DNA of 27,643 nt, from positions 1 through 27,643 of the forward strand of contig NW_026970823.1 in assembly GCF_963678635.1 (NCBI RefSeq), read 5' to 3'. Below the pieces are notes generated by a model, which did not search any database, was not told the DNA's origin, and worked only from the letters and a program-made list of their open reading frames with translations. The stretch comes from Symsagittifera roscoffensis. Taxonomy: Eukaryota > Xenacoelomorpha > Acoela > Convolutidae. Within the stretch, counting starts at the first letter, position 1. Each line of letters starts with the position of its first letter. This document shows positions 1 through 9,947 of this stretch, one piece after another. The position numbers were made by a program, and so were the translations under genes.

Positions 1-334
1 AACGAGAAAAACCAACCAAACAAAAAAACTTGGATATTTTTAGCAGCCATAACAAATATATAGAAACTCTGAAAACGTCTGAAACAGATCATTGCTCTGT
101 TAAACTTACGGAAGCTGAAGAAAATCAGTAAGAATCAGTACCAACTCAAAGTTAAGACACAAAATTTGGATAGATAACCAAGATAAAACTGCTGCTGCTG
201 TGAAATGTTGTCTCGGGGCAATTCTGATGTTGGAAAAAAGTATAGAAAAGAGTGTAAATTGGTGAAAAATTTAATAAACAGCAAAATGAAATGTTACTAT
301 TGAAAAAACTGTACGAAAAACTTCCAGACTGTCT

Positions 335-408
335 TTCAGACTGTACGAAAAACTGGCCAGCTTGTTTAATGTTCAGACTGTACGAAAAACTGGCCAGCTT
401 GTTTAATG
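335..408. repeat. 37 bp tandem duplication
   Basis: Two adjacent, practically identical 37 bp copies (335-371 and 372-408) start TTCAGACTGTACG and end TTTAATG. A diverged partial third copy lies just to the left, near 307-334. The surrounding AT-rich DNA (1-760) shows no gene, RNA or transposon that I can recognise. A 118-codon minus-strand ORF crosses the duplication, but its composition is not gene-like. The duplication is plain in the sequence; its meaning is unknown. Confidence 0.85.
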
Positions 409-762
409 ATGGATTTCCAACTCTGGACAAGTACATAATTTCAAAGTAATTAATACCAATTAACCAATCTTTTAAAGTATTAGAACCGCACAAAGAAAAA
501 TTCATCACAAGTATTTATAGTTCGCAAAATTACAGGCAGATATCTCAAGCTTTCGACCGATAACTCAACAGCCAGTGATAGGTAAGCTGCTGGAATAACT
601 TATATACAACAAGATTTATATAACACATTTCTATAATTTTGACCTACTTGAGAAAATTATTTTGGTTTTTGCTTAAGACGCAGAAAAATTGACGCATAAC
701 TGATAGAAAAAGTATAACAAAGAAATAAAACTCAATCAAATCTGACACAATCTACCTTAAAA

Positions 763-1094
763 GATTCGAAAAAAGCAATCGGCACAGTAAATCACTTACT
801 CTTGTTGAAAAATGCAAGTCCCGGGGACTAAGAAGACCAATTGGTGAATTTTTAAAGACTTATTTGACTCAAAAGAAACAGTGTGTAACCACTAAAAAAC
901 CAATTTCAACACTAAGAGAAGATCGTTGCGGTGTTTCTCAAGGATCTGTTGTTGGTCCACTGCTTTTCATAAAATTCACAAATGATATCGACTCAAACCA
1001 AGAAAACGCAAAAACTATTTTATACTCGGACGACTTAAATGATCAGCCAATTGAGCGAAATAGATTTTTCATTAACCTAGATACATATAGATGA
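763..1094 (+). pseudogene. LINE (non-LTR) reverse transcriptase fragment
   Basis: This is part of the polymerase domain of a CR1/Jockey-like LINE. A first frame (763-about 806) reads a version of the RT motif normally written DLSKAFDTVNH, here IGTVNHLLLL. After a frameshift near 806, the second frame (807-1,094) runs through a YLTQKKQ-like segment, then CGVSQGSVVGPLLF, then the catalytic box as YSDD in place of the usual YADD. No endonuclease, thumb or 3' tail could be recognised on either side, and the following 450 bp is AT-rich and unassigned. The frameshift, truncation and altered YADD box all indicate a dead fragment. The assignment rests on the order and spacing of the RT motifs, which is distinctive for non-LTR elements. 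Confidence 0.8.
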
Positions 1095-1563
1095 ACAGGC
1101 GAGAAATCTTTTTTTTGACCACTCACCTTGTATTCATTTACAAAGTTCCGTCCAACCTTTTTTTCCAGTATGGCGTTATGGCTTGCGCATCAAAAAACAA
1201 GACCAAACTAGATTTTTTAGATAAAAAAAGGAAGCGCTTGTGCTTGTTCACAATTATCTTAAGATCACTTAATTACCTATCAATTCAAAAACAAAGATGA
1301 AAAGTATGTTGTTTTTTGCAAAGGAGCCCCATCTGTAGGAACTAGTGAAAAAAGTGTCTAAAATTCTCAGATGTGAAAGCCCTGTTCAAAATTAGAATGA
1401 GCTCATAACGGAAAAACGAAGTGAACAAAATTTCAGAGATGAGCAGCAGAGCAAGAAGACTACCAACAAGATCACATAAAAGCCCAAATTAATCAATTGT
1501 TGTAAAGTGGACAAAAAGTTGATCATTATTCTAAACTAATTTTTCTTCTGTCCACAAAGTTTT
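1095..1563. other. AT-rich stretch without a recognised gene
   Basis: This lies between the LINE fragment and the likely 3' end of the minus-strand PLAT-domain gene. It may hold the gene's 3' UTR. An AATAAA-type signal overlaps the tentative stop codon at 1,564-1,566 when read on the minus strand. Nothing else is recognised. Confidence 0.4.
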
Positions 1564-1610
1564 TTATTTAATCATTTTTTCCGACTGCTGCACTTGGATA
1601 ATGAAGACCT
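1564..1610 (-). CDS. tentative last exon of PLAT-domain gene
   Basis: Read on the minus strand, an AG acceptor ends at 1,611 and an open frame of 14 codons runs to TAA at 1,564-1,566. It starts with the two bases needed to complete the codon left by the tentative exon at 1,823-1,787. An AATAAA signal overlaps the stop. The short peptide contains a hydrophobic VFIIQ stretch that could be a final PLAT beta strand. A second acceptor just upstream (after ACCAATAG) would give a different reading. Splice site choice at this end is uncertain and needs transcript data. Confidence 0.3.
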
Positions 1611-1786
1611 CTCAGGAAAAGTTTTCTATTGGTCAAGTAAGTTCCATGACTTTTTTGTCCTTGTTTTAGTAAAGTTTCTTTTCCTCAATTTTTTTTGGCA
1701 AAGACCATTATAAATTAAACTAAGTTGTCACATGATTTGATTTCAAGCATTGAGAATTTGTTTCTCACCCAGTGTTAATAATTTAC

Positions 1787-1842
1787 CAGATGAACTTCCG
1801 CTCTGGGACACCAGTGAACGGACCTGGAAGTCCAATGGTGCT
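1787..1842 (-). CDS. tentative penultimate exon of PLAT-domain gene
   Basis: A GC-richer island sits in AT-rich DNA. On the minus strand it ends in a good donor, ATCTG|GTAAAT, with last exon base 1,787. Acceptors are possible at 1,842/1,843 (TTTTGGAG|AGC) or 1,823/1,824 (TTCCAG|GTC). Both start in phase 0, which matches the phase 0 end of the exon at 2,091-1,986. With the second choice the peptide begins VRSLVSQ and follows the WKLRE end of the previous exon, where PLAT domains usually continue with a valine-containing strand. All three frames are open over this short distance, so the frame is inferred from phase only. Confidence 0.35.
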
Positions 1843-1985
1843 CTCCAAAAGTTTTTGGCATTGTTTGTAAATTAATTAATTACCCACAATAGAACTTCCT
1901 GAAAACATTTTACTCTTATTATCCTAGATGTAGTGTTTTTATTAAGTAGTGATTGAGATGTTTGTCAGATAGTGTGCACATGTAC

Positions 1986-2091
1986 CTCTCTGAGTTTCCA
2001 CTGGTCCCTGAACAGTCCACAGTCCAACCACACCCCCACCTTCTCTACCCTCTCCCCAATGTCCCCAAACAGTCCCTCCCACTCATCCCAC
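1986..2091 (-). CDS. PLAT-domain gene, exon encoding second half of the domain
   Basis: A 106 bp exon on the minus strand. The acceptor is GTGTTCAG|G (after 2,092) and the donor is AGAG|GTACAT (last base 1,986). The first base completes the codon left open by exon 3,423-3,279, and 35 codons follow, ending in phase 0. The peptide reads WDEWEGLFGDIGE, then a run of alternating hydrophobics, then DQWKLRE. This matches the known PLAT layout: a DLGE-type turn, a beta strand, an aspartate-containing loop and the conserved W-x-L-x-x-V strand. GC content is far above the flanking intron. Two plus-strand frames are also open here (one is 65 codons, Ser/Pro-rich), but the phase-matched PLAT match on the minus strand explains the composition better. 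Confidence 0.75.
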
Positions 2092-2546
2092 CTGAACACC
2101 CCACAAAGTGGAGATAAAACAATAAATTATATATTTCACTCTTCATCTTTTCAATTTAACTTCTGGTAACCAAAAACCGGGCATGATTTAAGTCTTAGTG
2201 AGAAAATGTTATGTTTTAATTTCAGAAAAACGTTCAATACACATTCCGGGAAAATTTTTTAGCCAATAAAATAGAACATATAAATTTCGTTGTATAGCTT
2301 TTCTAACGCTTTTCATAGCCATGTTCTCTAACTTTTACCATTTAGTTAGATCAATATTCCGAACACAAGTTGTTTTTTTTCGCAGTGGATTTCGATATTC
2401 TCAAAGTGTGATTCATATTGAAATCCTTTCGGCGGTTCGTTGGACTGTATCAAAAAGAAACATGATTTCGTGTGGAGAAAACTGTTCTGCATATTTTCGG
2501 TGTTTAAACTTCATTAGACATTTTGAATACATGTTGAACTGCTAAT

Positions 2547-3040
2547 TGTTCCGACTTTCGGTACGAAAGTAACGGAATATTTGTGCTAGGGGTGGGTTTT
2601 TTTTTTCTTCAGACAAATTTCGACTTTTTAACTAGCCATTTTGACGGAATTTTTTTATATCATTCGAAAGGTATTGTTATCCTGAGCTCAAATTTGAAAA
2701 GATATTTCACCTGCGATCATTTTTTGTAAAGTTACGGGGGTTTAAAGATTGCCATTTTGGTCAATTTGGGACAATTAACACGCGATATATTTCGCGCTAT
2801 TAACGCGTAAGCGGAGAGTTAATCCGTCTTAGAAATCGTTCCAAATTGGTTGAAAGAAACCTATTTGTCATAATTGGTTTGCTACAAGGAGCAAATTAGA
2901 TTCTTTGTACTGTATATGGCGTGTGGGGGGATGGTTTTCATAAAAAATTTTAGAAAAAATTTTTTTCATTTTTTTTTAAATTTCATTTAATTTTTTGAAT
3001 TTTATTACTGCTCCATAAACCTTAAAAGGCAGTCGGAACA
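2547..3040. mobile_element. putative short inverted-repeat element (MITE-like)
   Basis: TGTTCCGACT at 2,547-2,556 is the exact inverse complement of AGTCGGAACA at 3,031-3,040, bounding 494 bp of mostly AT-rich DNA with no coding sequence. It lies inside the 1.2 kb intron between the two PLAT exons. Just outside the right end is a perfect 6 bp hairpin, CAGGGC-TTC-GCCCTG (3,043-3,057). No clear target-site duplication was seen and there is no second copy in the window. A chance 10 bp inverted match cannot be excluded. Confidence 0.4.
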
Positions 3041-3278
3041 TTCAGGGCTTCGCCCTGATACGAGCAGTCTTGTTTAACTTTATGCCTGAATCAAAACATA
3101 ATAGTTTGGACAAATAAATGAAAAAACTACAAGTTCTTCGACGATAAATTCTGAATTTATTTTTCGAATCAGTGCGGATGGAACAATCTGCAATACTAGC
3201 ACAGCATTCTGGTTTAGATATTACGTCATAAATGTTTACGAGATAGAAGTATGGTATGAATCATTTATATCGACTGAC

Positions 3279-3423
3279 CTTTTGCGTTCGTGGTTGTTGC
3301 CACTCTTGTCCAGTTCCCAATCTGGCACTGAGCCCCTTTCTCCGTACAATGCCACATGTACAGAGCAGTCTGTCGACGAGAAGTTCTCCTCCCCTGTCAG
3401 AGTTCGCAGCCAGATCTCTGTAT
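3279..3423 (-). CDS. PLAT-domain gene, exon encoding first half of the domain
   Basis: A 145 bp minus-strand exon with donor AAAAG|GTCAGT (last base 3,279) and acceptor TTTTGTGAG|AT (first base 3,423). A nearby alternative acceptor, GATACAG|AG, would start at 3,417 in the same phase. It opens with two bases of a split codon, contains 47 codons and ends with two bases completed by the next exon. The peptide has the hallmarks of a PLAT/LH2 domain: EIWLRTLTGE (beta strand 1 with a T-G turn), SSTDCSVHVALYGERG (the conserved S/G-T-D-x-x-V-x-V-x-L-x-G-E-x-G core) and WELDKSGNNHERK (the L-x-K-S/N-x-F-E-R-G region). PLAT domains bind lipids or partner proteins and occur in lipoxygenases, polycystin-1-like receptors and LOXHD1-type proteins. 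I cannot say which of these this is. Confidence 0.75.
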
Positions 3424-3699
3424 CTCACAAAAACACATAAGTGCGCACAAAAAAGGGCAGAATAAGGACATCAGAATGATAGTTTCAATCGGGACAATGA
3501 TATTAACATGTCCCGAAGACTGAGTTCAGTTTGAGGCCTTTTGTGGAAACTAGAAAGTAGTTAGTTTTTCCCATTAAAATTCCGCAAAAGATATCAAAAC
3601 AGTTTTTTAGATAAATTTTGCATAGACTGGAATTGAAACCATTTTGTGCTGGCGAAGTTATCGCAATACCGAAGTTTATGTCGCGAAAGTTGGGCTAAA

Positions 3700-3946
3700 A
3701 GAGAGGACCTCTATAGAAAACGAAAAAGTAATCTAATCTAGTTTACACGGTGTACCTGAGCTTTTTCTTGCTTTAAACGTTGATTTGATTAAAAATTAGT
3801 TGATTGCACGGTTTGGTAATTCAGTTTTGCTTTTTCTCAATTTTGTCTTTGCTGACTGCTGGTTTTCAATTTCTTTCCCGGAATTTTCCTGATTACATGT
3901 GAAAAATTGAAGTCATCTTAGATGGTTGTCAATTGTCAAATTGGCA
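3700..3946 (-). repeat. 3' LTR of the Bel/Pao element
   Basis: About 245 bp aligns over its length with 11,570-11,815, with many substitutions and small indels. In element orientation both copies start TGC(C)AAATTTGAC, share CACATGTAATCA, GGGAAAGAAATTGAAAACCA and AATCAACGTTTAAAG, and fade after TTTTCGTTTT. It lies just downstream of the integrase end of the pol remnant, as expected for a 3' LTR. The outer (3') boundary is approximate because the copies are too diverged to fix a terminal CA. Confidence 0.65.
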
Positions 3947-4049
3947 TATAACACTCGGCCTCATTTTGCAGTAGCAAAAAAAATAGAAGGGGTTGGGTAA
4001 TTCCGATTTATAAAATTTGAAACGCTGGCTTAAAGCTGGCTTAACGGTC

Positions 4050-5235
4050 GTGTAAGAGTCAGTTAAAGTTATTGGCTATGACTGTAGGCGCAATGCTGCT
4101 TAAGGGTGAGGCTCTCGTTGTCGTGAATCTTCGTTTGCTGATTGATTGCAATAGTCCGGGCTAACAGTTGCTAGTCTATTGGCTGGTATTGACGCATTTT
4201 TGTCTCTTATTTTGATGGTGTAAACGGGTCTGGTCATCATTGGTTGGTTTGTTTCCTGTAATCGTCCAATTGGCCAGAGTCCTCGTGGCATCATATCTTG
4301 AAGAATCCACACAATTTCTTCTTATTGATAGGCGGCGTCTTCTTTGTCCATCGTTGTCTCGGTAGTATTGTTGAGATAAAATCCTTCATCAAGCGTTTCC
4401 AAAAATGGGTTGCGAGTTGTTGGGCGAATAACTATTTTGTTGAGATAAAATCCTTCATCAAGCGTTTCCAAAAATGGGTTGCGAGTTGTTGGGCGAATAA
4501 CTATTGTCGACTGAGAGTTGAGGGCTGTTGGGTTTGTAGAGGTGGCATGCTGGCATGCACTCTCCCGAGAAGAAAAAAATTTGGGATGAGGGCTTCAACA
4601 TCATCGGGCGATGATGAAACTGTAGTGATGGGTCTTGCGCTCATGAAGTGTTCAACTTCGCAACGAAGGGTGTTGAATATGTCGTTGGTTAGAATCTGGC
4701 TTCCTATGATGCATAGAACGAGTCTTTGACTGATCTTTTGGGTCGTTCCCAAATACCCCCAAAATGAGGAGCATAGGCAGGGTTGAAGGTTCATTCAATC
4801 TGGTGGTTGTCGTTTAACATCGGCGTCAAAGTGTCTGTTGAGTTCCTTTTCGGCTGCGGCGAAATTTGTACCATTGTCAGAAACAATTCTGGCTGGTTGT
4901 CCTCTGCGTGAGAATAATCGTTTTAAGGTATTGATGAATTCGTCGGCTGATTGGTCCTGGTACAACTCAAGATGTACGGCTCGTGTTGTAAGGCAAGTCA
5001 TTATAACGTCGTAGCGTTTGTTGTAGTTTCCTGCGGTTTTCAAAGCAAACGTTCCAAAAAGATCTATTCCTGTTTGTTGAAATGGAAAGGGTTTATCTTC
5101 CGGAAATCTGAAGGCGTATAGGGTCGCAAGTTCCGGCTGTAGTCCAGTTGCCTGTTGTCTTTGGCTGTTGTAACAGTTTTTTATGAGCTGGTCAATATGT
5201 GCGCGAACACAGACAATCCAATATTCGTTTTAAAG
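4050..5235 (-). pseudogene. Bel/Pao integrase remnant
   Basis: Minus-strand remnant of the integrase that would insert the element's cDNA. In order it has a decayed zinc-binding part near 5,230-5,150, then the core with GIDLFGTF (first Asp, near 5,070), TTRAVHLEL, and SDNGTNFAAAE (second Asp, near 4,875). After a frameshift at about 4,795 comes APHFGGIWER with the catalytic Glu (near 4,750). Next come CEVEHFMSARP and the Bel/Pao-specific PNFFLLGR region (4,690-4,560). The three catalytic acidic residues are all still visible but sit in two frames with stops between them. The C-terminal FWKRLMKDF-type segment is duplicated (see 4,370-4,507). Beyond about 4,050 the similarity is lost before the LTR. 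Confidence 0.85.
4370..4507. repeat. 69 bp tandem duplication inside integrase
   Basis: Two adjacent, nearly identical 69 bp units (4,370-4,438 and 4,439-4,507) begin GTTGAGATAAAATCC. The length is 23 codons, so the duplication is in frame with the integrase C-terminal segment read on the minus strand (FWKRLMKDF in each copy). The near identity implies it arose recently compared with the decay of the rest of the element. Confidence 0.9.
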
Positions 5236-5960
5236 AATGTTTTTTAAGTGCTAGCGTGGCGAATGCTGGTTGTCTTTGTGGGTTTGTCGTATAGAGAGGT
5301 GAACTGCTGGGTTTAAGGGTCCTGAGCAGTGTTTCCATTGACTCGCTTGTGTGCTTTCCAATTTTTCTCTGTGAGCCACAAAATTTAGCAGATCCCTGTA
5401 ACCATTGAAGCGCTGTTGTGCTGTCGGTCCACATATGCGTAGAGCTGATGTCGTCAACCCTTTGCTTTCTGCGAATGAAATTTTTGAGGCGAGCACGAAA
5501 AATTGCGTCTTCTAGTTCCAATTTAATTTTTGTGTGTTGTTTCACAGGAGCCACTCAAGTTTTTCCTGAAAAAAGGCGCTGCTGATTTGCCGAGTGGCGC
5601 TGTTGTTTTATATAAAGTGAGCGACTGCTCCTTGGGTGCTGAAGGAGGCATCTGAAAAAGCATGAAGAGCGATGTTGTTGTAGCTGTATCCAAAATAGTG
5701 TCGGGGTATTATTTCCACTGTCTGTAGATCGTTTCTTTCGTCGAGAATCTCAAAAAATTTCAGATATTAGTTCTCGTGTAATTTGGTCGTTCCACTTCAG
5801 TCCTTTTCTCCAAAATGCTTGCTGGATTTTTCGTAGTCAAATCGTAACAATTGCTGCTATTCCAATTGCGTCAAAGTTTGAAGAAGCTGCGCGAAGTAGA
5901 TTCCGTTGTGTAGGTTTCTTCTGGACAAGTTCGTGTAATTTGTCAGTAGTGAAGCTGAGT
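5236..5960 (-). pseudogene. Bel/Pao RNase H remnant
   Basis: The minus-strand segment between RT and integrase carries the RNase H landmarks of this superfamily. HAFSDASF lies near 5,660-5,640, a PVKQHTKIKLELEDA stretch (the usual P-x-x-x-x-T-I-P-R-L-E-L-x-A) near 5,545-5,500, and MWTDSTTALQWL near 5,435-5,400. Stops and frame changes separate the blocks. RNase H would degrade the RNA strand during reverse transcription; here it cannot be made as one protein. Confidence 0.75.
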
Positions 5961-6900
5961 GAATCGTTACTTACTCTCATCGTATTCCGAGAACTCGCTT
6001 AAAAATTTTGAGGTCCTTAATTTCGTCTACGAAGATGGATTCATGTTCTTCTGGTATTGTTTGCACAATTCAATGATACGTAGTGATCCACTTCGTCAGG
6101 TTGAAGCTTCCTTGTTGTTGTACGTGTCGAAGGTCTTCTATGAATTTCACTGCGGTGTCGATGTTGGAGGTGGCTTCGAAGAAGTCGTCCAAGTAGAAGT
6201 TCTCATAGACAAGTTTTTTGACGTGGGGATGGCTTTCAGCATTTTTGTCTGCACAAGTTCTTAATGCGCAAATTGCACAAGTAGGAGAATATTTTGCTCC
6301 GAAGACGAACCGAGTGTATTCAAAAAGTTCGGTTTCTTCCACTCCCCAGATGAAACGAAGAAATTTCCTGTTTTCTGGGTTAACAGGAACCTGCATGTGC
6401 ATCCCTTCAATTTAGGAAGTGATGGGACGCTTTCGTTCGCAAAATCGGGTATCTACTTCTAGTAGATTGCAGAGCAAGTCAGGTTCAGTGAGAAGCATAT
6501 CATTTAGACAAATTACTCTAAATTTTGATTTAGCATTGGAAGCCCGGCGAAGTTTTCCTGGCTTGTTTGGGTTGATTACTCCATGTTCAGATAAAATCCA
6601 TCCTGCCAAAGGTACTTTGTCTGGCTCTAATTTCCTTATGTAGTGTTTGCTGAGGTCCTAGTAAATTGTACTCTGGTAGAGAGTCGATTTTCTGAACTCT
6701 TGTTAAGTTGTACATTCTCCAGTTGTATTGGGCAATTGCTGCTTTATAGTTGTTTGGAAGATTTGCATTTGGTTTCCACAGAAACCCAAACTGATAGCCG
6801 TTGTCGTATAGTGATATGGTTTTCCGAAGTGTTTGCATATCATGTCTTCCGTCCGAGACATCGTTATTTTAGGTGATGTGGCATAATTTTCCATTCGCCA
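5961..6900 (-). pseudogene. Bel/Pao reverse transcriptase remnant
   Basis: Minus-strand RT in at least four frame segments. Upstream is the Bel/Pao linker with FGFLWKPNANLPNNY (near 6,770-6,740). The palm follows with KSKFRVICLND (a decayed form of the R-V-V-F-D motif, near 6,530-6,500), then PENRKFLRFIW and FVFGAKYSPTCA (near 6,310-6,280). The catalytic box YLDDFF is intact at about 6,195-6,178. Frame breaks occur near 6,590 and 6,415, with stops after 6,070. The order and spacing are typical of the superfamily, so the identification is firm although the gene is dead. Confidence 0.88.
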
Positions 6901-6924
6901 GAATGAAGCGAGAAGATCCGAGAT

Positions 6925-7470
6925 TTAACTGTCGTCAGTTGATATCTGTAATGGGTTAGCTGTTGCATGGTGGTTTGAGAAGTATCCAATGTCGTTGTTT
7001 GGTCCTGTTTTTGTCCATCCTAGGGCTGTAAGGACCACTCGAGGGACATTTTGATTTTCTATGATGATGGTCTTCAGGCTAATGATGACAATATTATCCG
7101 TTCCAATCACAAGGGCTACGTCGTTGTTGTTGAAGTCTGGAAAACATATATCCTTAAGGTGGTCGTATTGGCTGCAGATTTCGTTAAACTTTTCGGGCTC
7201 CGCTGCATTCAAGTTGATGTTCTCTTGGATTAAAACCTTAGTTAGATCAAACGCTAAAGTGTTATTTCCAAATGAATGAACTGTAATATCCACTGTCTTA
7301 GCCTCTAACTTTTGCGAGTTGAAGAAACCTCCAAATGAGAAGTTGTTCCTGATGCTTAGTTTCGTCCAATTGAAAATATGCTGCTGTCGGTTACGATATG
7401 TAGCTGCTGGTACTTCCTGTATCAAGAAAGGCGTATACATTAAGGTATATTTTGCGGTGTCGTAGTGTTA
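6925..7470 (-). pseudogene. Bel/Pao protease region remnant
   Basis: An open minus-strand frame of 171 codons covers the second half of the retroviral-type protease domain seen in Bel/Pao pol. DVALVIGTDN (usual form D-I-L-I-G-x-D) lies near 7,120-7,095 and TALGWTKTGP near 7,035-7,010, which is the normal lead into RT. The catalytic D-S/T-G box expected about 100 residues earlier cannot be found. The reading just upstream breaks at a stop near 7,465, so this part of the protease seems deleted or scrambled. Confidence 0.75.
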
Positions 7471-8831
7471 CTGGTAAAAGTAGCAGCAGTGAGCTGAATA
7501 ATCTTGATATCTTCTTTGGGCTGGCAAGATGGTTGACTTGATTCGGTCGCTGGTTTGGATTAAACTTCGGTGTTCTTTATGTTCGTTGCTCATCGTGTAG
7601 ACTTGTGTGATGATGCTGATTGCATTTGCTGTATGTGTGCTTTGATGGGCAGTGGAGGTCGGGCATTTGCACTCCAATGTTGAGAAGTTTTCTGTGAATG
7701 CTGGTTGGTTGATGGTCTAGATCCGGTGGCGTGTCGAATTCTTGGCGCTATTTGTTGTCGATCGCTCGTGTCCAGGGTCATTTGATGCAGTCGCATAGGT
7801 GGTAAGTGATTGCATGATAATGCAAACTGTCTTATACAGTCAATGAAGGCGATGATATTTGGCTGGTCGATGTTCTGGGCGGTGATGCACTGTGTCCACA
7901 GAAGCTGCTGATGGTGTTGCAATTTGCTGACGGCAAATTGTACGTATATTGTAGAGTTCAAATCTTTTTTGAACCAAAGCGTCCAAAACGTTTCAACCAT
8001 GTTACTGATGAATGTGGAAAAAACCATGAACGAATCCCTGCGATGAGTTGATGGTTGCTTGAAGCTCTGTAGTCTGTTGACAAAGTCATTTATGATGATG
8101 TCAGGTCTTCCATATCGTCGTCGTAATTCGTGTAAGACAGCGTTGTACATAGTGCTATTGCAGCAGTAACCAGTAATAGCTTGATTTGCTTTTCCAGTCG
8201 TTAAAGTCTGCAGATGAGTCATCATTTCGGCGTCCGAGATCGGTCGATTGTGGATTGTTGCTTCGAAGAGTCCAAACCACTGCTCTATTTCATAGAATTC
8301 ACGTCGAAAAGCTCTTTTTTATGTTTGGGGGTCTAGTCATGATACTGTAGTTTGTTCACGACTGTCCGTTACTTGGTGTCTGAGAATCTGCTGCTGGAAT
8401 GAATTGCTGTTCTGTAACTATGTTGAAGCTGAGGCTTGCGTTGGTGGTGTCCCGTTCTGTTTTGGACCTCTAGTGTTTGCTGAGCTGATGATCCGGACTG
8501 ATGGCTGCTGCTGGATAATGTTGACGTCTGGCTAGAAGCCCTATCTAGTTGCTGCACTGAATCAGCTGTGTGGGGGGCTTGAACTGTTGTGGCATTAGTG
8601 TTCTGCTGTTGTGGAGTTGTGTCTGCTGTATTTTATCTGTAGCATCTGTCTAATTTCATACATGATGTCGTAGTGTTAGTCTTGTAAACCAGTGAAGCGG
8701 TTGCTGAGATCCTGCGCAGTGACGTGCTTAGTCGGGTGGTCTACAAGATACGTAGTGGTGTCTTCCAAATTGCTGAGAAATTTCCTCATCTCGGTTTCTG
8801 AGTATGTATTGATGTCAATGATGGCTTTTCA
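7471..8831 (-). pseudogene. Bel/Pao gag, copy 1 (joined to pol)
   Basis: Minus-strand gag remnant directly upstream of the protease. It contains a Gln/Ser-rich N-terminal part (8,557-8,369), a decayed start region with the MTRPP codons at 8,340 followed by a frameshift, and a 211-codon open part (8,225-7,590). The open part has HLQTLTTGKAN, LHELRRRYGRP and VNRLQSFKQ, the conserved capsid-like motif of this superfamily. The zinc-knuckle region near 7,680-7,600 is decayed. At 8,831 the gag sequence stops abruptly in its N-terminal part and is fused to the gypsy-derived block 8,832-9,947. A second copy of the same gag lies at 9,948-11,140. Confidence 0.8.
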
Positions 8832-9947
8832 TACTAGTACCAGTTTTAACAAATGGCAATTATTTCTAAAGGTATGGTTAAAATATATTGCAAGGCACAA
8901 TATTACCCTTAATAGGAAAAAAACTAAACTAAATTAAAGGTAACTGGCCTTTTCCCCCCTCTTGAGGGAAGCTAAAGAGAACTTAAATACTAAGAAAAGA
9001 GAAACTCAAGCAAGTATTTCTAGCACGTAAGACAAATGCTCGGTGAAACAAGCAGTTAAACTAGATTCAAACGTAGTATGACATGATAGATCCGACGAAA
9101 CATACTATCAAAAAGTTATTTTAATAGCAATTGAGTGATAAAATTTACTGACACTGAATATGCACTAAAGTTACGTTAATAGCAAATGAGTGATAAAATT
9201 AATTAACACTGAATATGCACTAGGATTTTTAGACAAACGAGGGAAAAAACAAGTACTACGAAATTAATGAAAATTTAGGAAAAACTTTCCGTTTTAGTTT
9301 TTTGCATCTTCGATAAACTTTTCTCGTTCGGTGTTGAAAAAGTTTGCAGTCGAAGTCTTCTAAACCATTAAAACTGTTTAGGGTCTCCCTTAGTGACTGA
9401 GATAATGCCTCCGTTGATGAGGAATCTGAGGCATTAGCTGAGTTTTCTGGAGATTGAATTGTGAAAATGCGAGTTTTTTTATCCGAAGAAAATGAAGTGA
9501 GGGTTGTTTCGTTAAAACCTCTTTTTTCGTTACTATCGAGCGGGATCGTGTTTGACGCTGATCCTGGCTGGTCGTCTTTGCTATCTATAGTATCTATGTA
9601 AAACCTTTAACCATAAAATTCGGGAGGTCCTAAAATCGGCTCGAGCGTCGGAATTTAAAATCCTTACCACTGGCAGTGTTTTTCTCCGAATAAAATTCCT
9701 GAGTAGCAGCACTAGCACTATCATCCGAGGAATCGACAATCTCGTAGATTGGGAAGTCGGCCGATGTGTCCCTCGCTGTTTTCCGCCGTAAATCCTGAGG
9801 ATGTTTCGGATGTTTGGTCTCCGAGTCTGATGAGATTTGTGTGGTTGAGTAGGGTTGGTATGGACTGCGTCCTGCGGGAATGACACTGATCGAGCAATTC
9901 AGCGGATCAGAAGATGAAGGTTGCCATCTAAAATCTCAGTTTTTTTG
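8832..9947 (-). mobile_element. second copy of the Ty3/gypsy 3' end, inside Bel/Pao
   Basis: This block aligns with 12,360-13,476, the 3' end of the gypsy element. In minus-strand order it contains the split acidic ORF, an AT-rich untranslated part, the polypurine stretch and the first 60-90 bp of the LTR, cut short at 8,832. It sits between two copies of Bel/Pao gag. At its upstream end it meets gag at TCGTGTAGACTTGTGTGAT (9,948-9,966), a string present in gag copy 1 (7,593-7,611) and, with one change, next to the gypsy copy at 13,477. The block is therefore a recombination product or an insertion, not part of the Bel/Pao genome. Confidence 0.75.
9256..9927 (-). pseudogene. acidic two-exon ORF of gypsy 3' end, copy 1
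   Basis: Exon i spans 9,927-9,668 (260 bp) and exon ii 9,593-9,256 (338 bp). They are separated by a 74 bp intron with donor CCAGTG|GTAAGG and acceptor TTTTACATAG|AT. The phase matches across the join, and the unspliced reading hits a stop inside the intron. The peptide is Ser/Asp/Glu-rich (DFPIYEIVDSSDDSAS, then DTIDSKDDQPGSA). It matches the copy at 12,849-13,457 over its length with in-frame length differences. Here the natural stop is lost and the frame runs on through a Lys/Arg-rich extension to TAG at 9,256. It has no recognised domain. It lies in a transplanted fragment and has no visible upstream exon of its own. Confidence 0.55.

Noticed and set aside
1972-2169. Plus-strand Ser/Pro-rich ORF that looks like a transcription factor exon
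   Set aside because: It is the complement of the phase-matched PLAT exon at 1,986-2,091. No good plus-strand splice pair or partner exon was found.
3256-3465. 69-codon plus-strand ORF
   Set aside because: Complement of the PLAT exon at 3,279-3,423; no recognisable features.
4298-4729. 143-codon plus-strand ORF containing a repeated 23-residue unit
   Set aside because: Antisense of the Bel/Pao integrase C-terminus. The repeat is the 69 bp tandem duplication.
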